A stretch of 64,000 nucleotides of DNA, taken from NCBI RefSeq assembly GCF_026241165.1, contig NZ_JAPFQN010000010.1, positions 173,960 to 237,959 on the forward strand, in the 5' to 3' direction. How positions within the stretch are numbered: the stretch's first letter is position 1; the number at the start of each line of letters is the position of its first letter. Shown piece by piece: positions 62,810 to 64,000 of the stretch. The notes under the pieces are model-generated. The model was not told the origin of the DNA. It worked only from the letters and a program-made list of their open reading frames with translations, and made no database searches. This DNA comes from Mangrovivirga halotolerans. GTDB taxonomy: Bacteria > Bacteroidota > Bacteroidia > Cytophagales > Cyclobacteriaceae. Both the position numbers and the translations under genes were made by a program.

Positions 62810-63877
62810 TCAGTTCGCATCTTCATTTTTAGCATTTGTTGTGATCCGTTTTGAGTAAATCTTCTGGATTAATTCATCTTCATTTAAGCCACTCATGAAA
62901 AGGGTGTTTGAAGTTCGGTCAAAGCTATAATTGACACCTTCCAAGTTGTCAGGGTGTTCAACTTCAAATTTGGTAATGAGCTCTGAGTTACGGTTTATGA
63001 CTTTAAATGTGTAATCATATGCATCATAAAAGACGATGTTGTCTGTCATGGTAATACCAATGAATACTGGATGAGTTACTGTATTTGAGATGTCTTCGCA
63101 TATTAGGAAATCCCTAGTTATCCAGTCGAAAACTGTTACAAAATCAAAGTCATCAACAGTTAGAAAAAGGTAGGATTGAAAGACGTCAAAATAAATGCTT
63201 TGTTGAAGGTTGTAATTACCTACGTTCGTTTTGTTTTCAGCGTATCCATATGAACCGGCGATGTCCATTTGACACGGGATTTTGAACTCTTTGAATTCCT
63301 GTTTTTCAGAATCGAAAATAATTATTGACGCTTTTTCATCTGCCTTATTAACTGCTATTTGTATTGACAATTCTTTAAGGACATTCGTGGTTAAGATGTT
63401 CGTAAATCTCTTTTGCAGAGTATCAGGAAGATCATTGAGGTAGAATGATGTCTCTCGATATGGAATTGAACTTTCATTCTGGATTTCGCCATTTTCAAAG
63501 TATTCTATTGTTGGTTCAAAAGTTGAGTTGTACGGGTCAAAAAATTCCAAGACCCCAGAATCAACTGAGTGTAACTGAGGATATATAAAATCTCTACCAC
63601 CTTCAAAATAGAAGTGTTCGGTTATTGATTCAAAAGTTAGGCTGTCTTCGTTTCTGAGGCGGTCCTCTCTATTTTTTACAAAATCTGCTACGGAGTATTC
63701 ACCGAATAATTTCATCTGGTATTTGACCATTTCTGGCTCTACTGGCTTTTCAGATTTAGTTTCTTTTAAGGCTGTCTTTATTTCAGTCGTATCGGCAATG
63801 TCATCAGATGCCTTCTCTGATTTTGTTTGACAACAAGCCAGAAAAACAGTCAATATGGTGAGGATTCTAATTTGCAT
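62810..63877 (-). CDS. Lipoprotein, probable six-bladed beta-propeller (DUF4221-like) (cassette)
   Basis: 355 residues. MQIRILTILTVFLACCQTKS has a lipoprotein signal. After an acidic linker (residues 22-50), the mature protein is beta-rich with repeated strand pairs: FYFEGGRDFIYPQLHSVDSG, VLEFFDPYNSTFEPTIEYFE, IYFDVFQSYLFLTVDDFDFV, TVFDWITRDFLICEDISNTV, SFDRTSNTLFMSGLNEDELI. It looks like a DUF4221-like propeller, often found as a surface lipoprotein of unknown role. It is the last complete gene in the window. Confidence 0.65.
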   Translation of the reverse strand: MQIRILTILTVFLACCQTKSEKASDDIADTTEIKTALKETKSEKPVEPEMVKYQMKLFGEYSVADFVKNREDRLRNEDSLTFESITEHFYFEGGRDFIYPQLHSVDSGVLEFFDPYNSTFEPTIEYFENGEIQNESSIPYRETSFYLNDLPDTLQKRFTNILTTNVLKELSIQIAVNKADEKASIIIFDSEKQEFKEFKIPCQMDIAGSYGYAENKTNVGNYNLQQSIYFDVFQSYLFLTVDDFDFVTVFDWITRDFLICEDISNTVTHPVFIGITMTDNIVFYDAYDYTFKVINRNSELITKFEVEHPDNLEGVNYSFDRTSNTLFMSGLNEDELIQKIYSKRITTNAKNEDAN

Positions 63878-63887
63878 GGTTATGTTC

Positions 63888-64000
63888 GTTAAGGCAGATG
63901 GTTTACAAAGTTAAAGTCACATGCTTTACACTAAAATCGTACTGAGCCTTATCGATTGTTGTTTAATTCTTATATCGTTTTCATTAAAGTATCCTAAAAA
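63888..64000 (-). repeat. Second copy of the 113-base repeat, cut by the window end
   Basis: Identical to 59939-60051 (offset 3949 bases), beginning GTTAAGGCAGATGG 10 bases before the ATG at 63877. By analogy the rest of an attC-like region and another cassette should lie beyond the window. Confidence 0.85.

Overview
The window reads as a low-GC chromosome segment of a Bacteroidota bacterium, most likely a Cytophagales-type marine or soil organism. The main support is a subtilase ending in a type IX secretion sorting domain, many Bacteroidota-style lipoproteins, a SigZ-type and an ECF42-type sigma factor, and AT-rich intergenic DNA. Almost every gene lies on the minus strand; the clear exceptions are an AI-2E family transporter (4561-5589) and a DUF748/AsmA-like protein (38218-40476). 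I saw no rRNA or tRNA gene, CRISPR array, prophage or intact insertion sequence.

Region 1 (1-46.3 kb) is a loose set of mostly single-gene units. It holds small-molecule enzymes (haloalkane-dehalogenase-like hydrolase, two zinc- or quinone-type dehydrogenases, two amidohydrolase lipoproteins, esterases, serine hydrolase, SnoaL-like proteins, fatty acid hydroxylase), regulators (two Crp/Fnr proteins, ECF42 sigma factor with its YCII partner, SigZ-like factor, a GAF-domain sensor) and several uncharacterised lipoproteins. A nitroreductase-like protein, a DUF5995 protein and a cytochrome P450 sit in a row at 24.8-28.5 kb and may form one oxidative pathway. Decayed genes (5634-5930, 9271-9444) and families of short interspersed hairpin repeats are scattered in the long intergenic stretches. 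The region ends with a large secreted subtilase and its terminator.

Region 2 (about 47.46 kb to the window end) is different. It is a run of small same-strand genes. Almost every gap holds an imperfect palindrome whose minus-strand copy starts with an AAC-containing box at or just after a stop codon and usually ends with a GTT-containing box just before the next start codon. This is the layout of integron gene cassettes with attC sites, and no integrase gene is visible (a CALIN-like array). Cargo includes HigBA and two ParDE-like toxin-antitoxin loci (one toxin frameshifted), two beta-lactamase-fold serine hydrolases, an alpha/beta hydrolase, a spheroidene-monooxygenase-like gene with an unknown partner, an Xre regulator with a membrane tail, and many lipoproteins and membrane proteins of unknown function. 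An IS110-family transposase fragment lies at the left edge. A single GNAT acetyltransferase gene at 42.1 kb carries the same kind of site and looks like an isolated cassette. The cassette array is the most unusual system in the window; calling the palindromes attC sites is an inference from their position, polarity and sequence.
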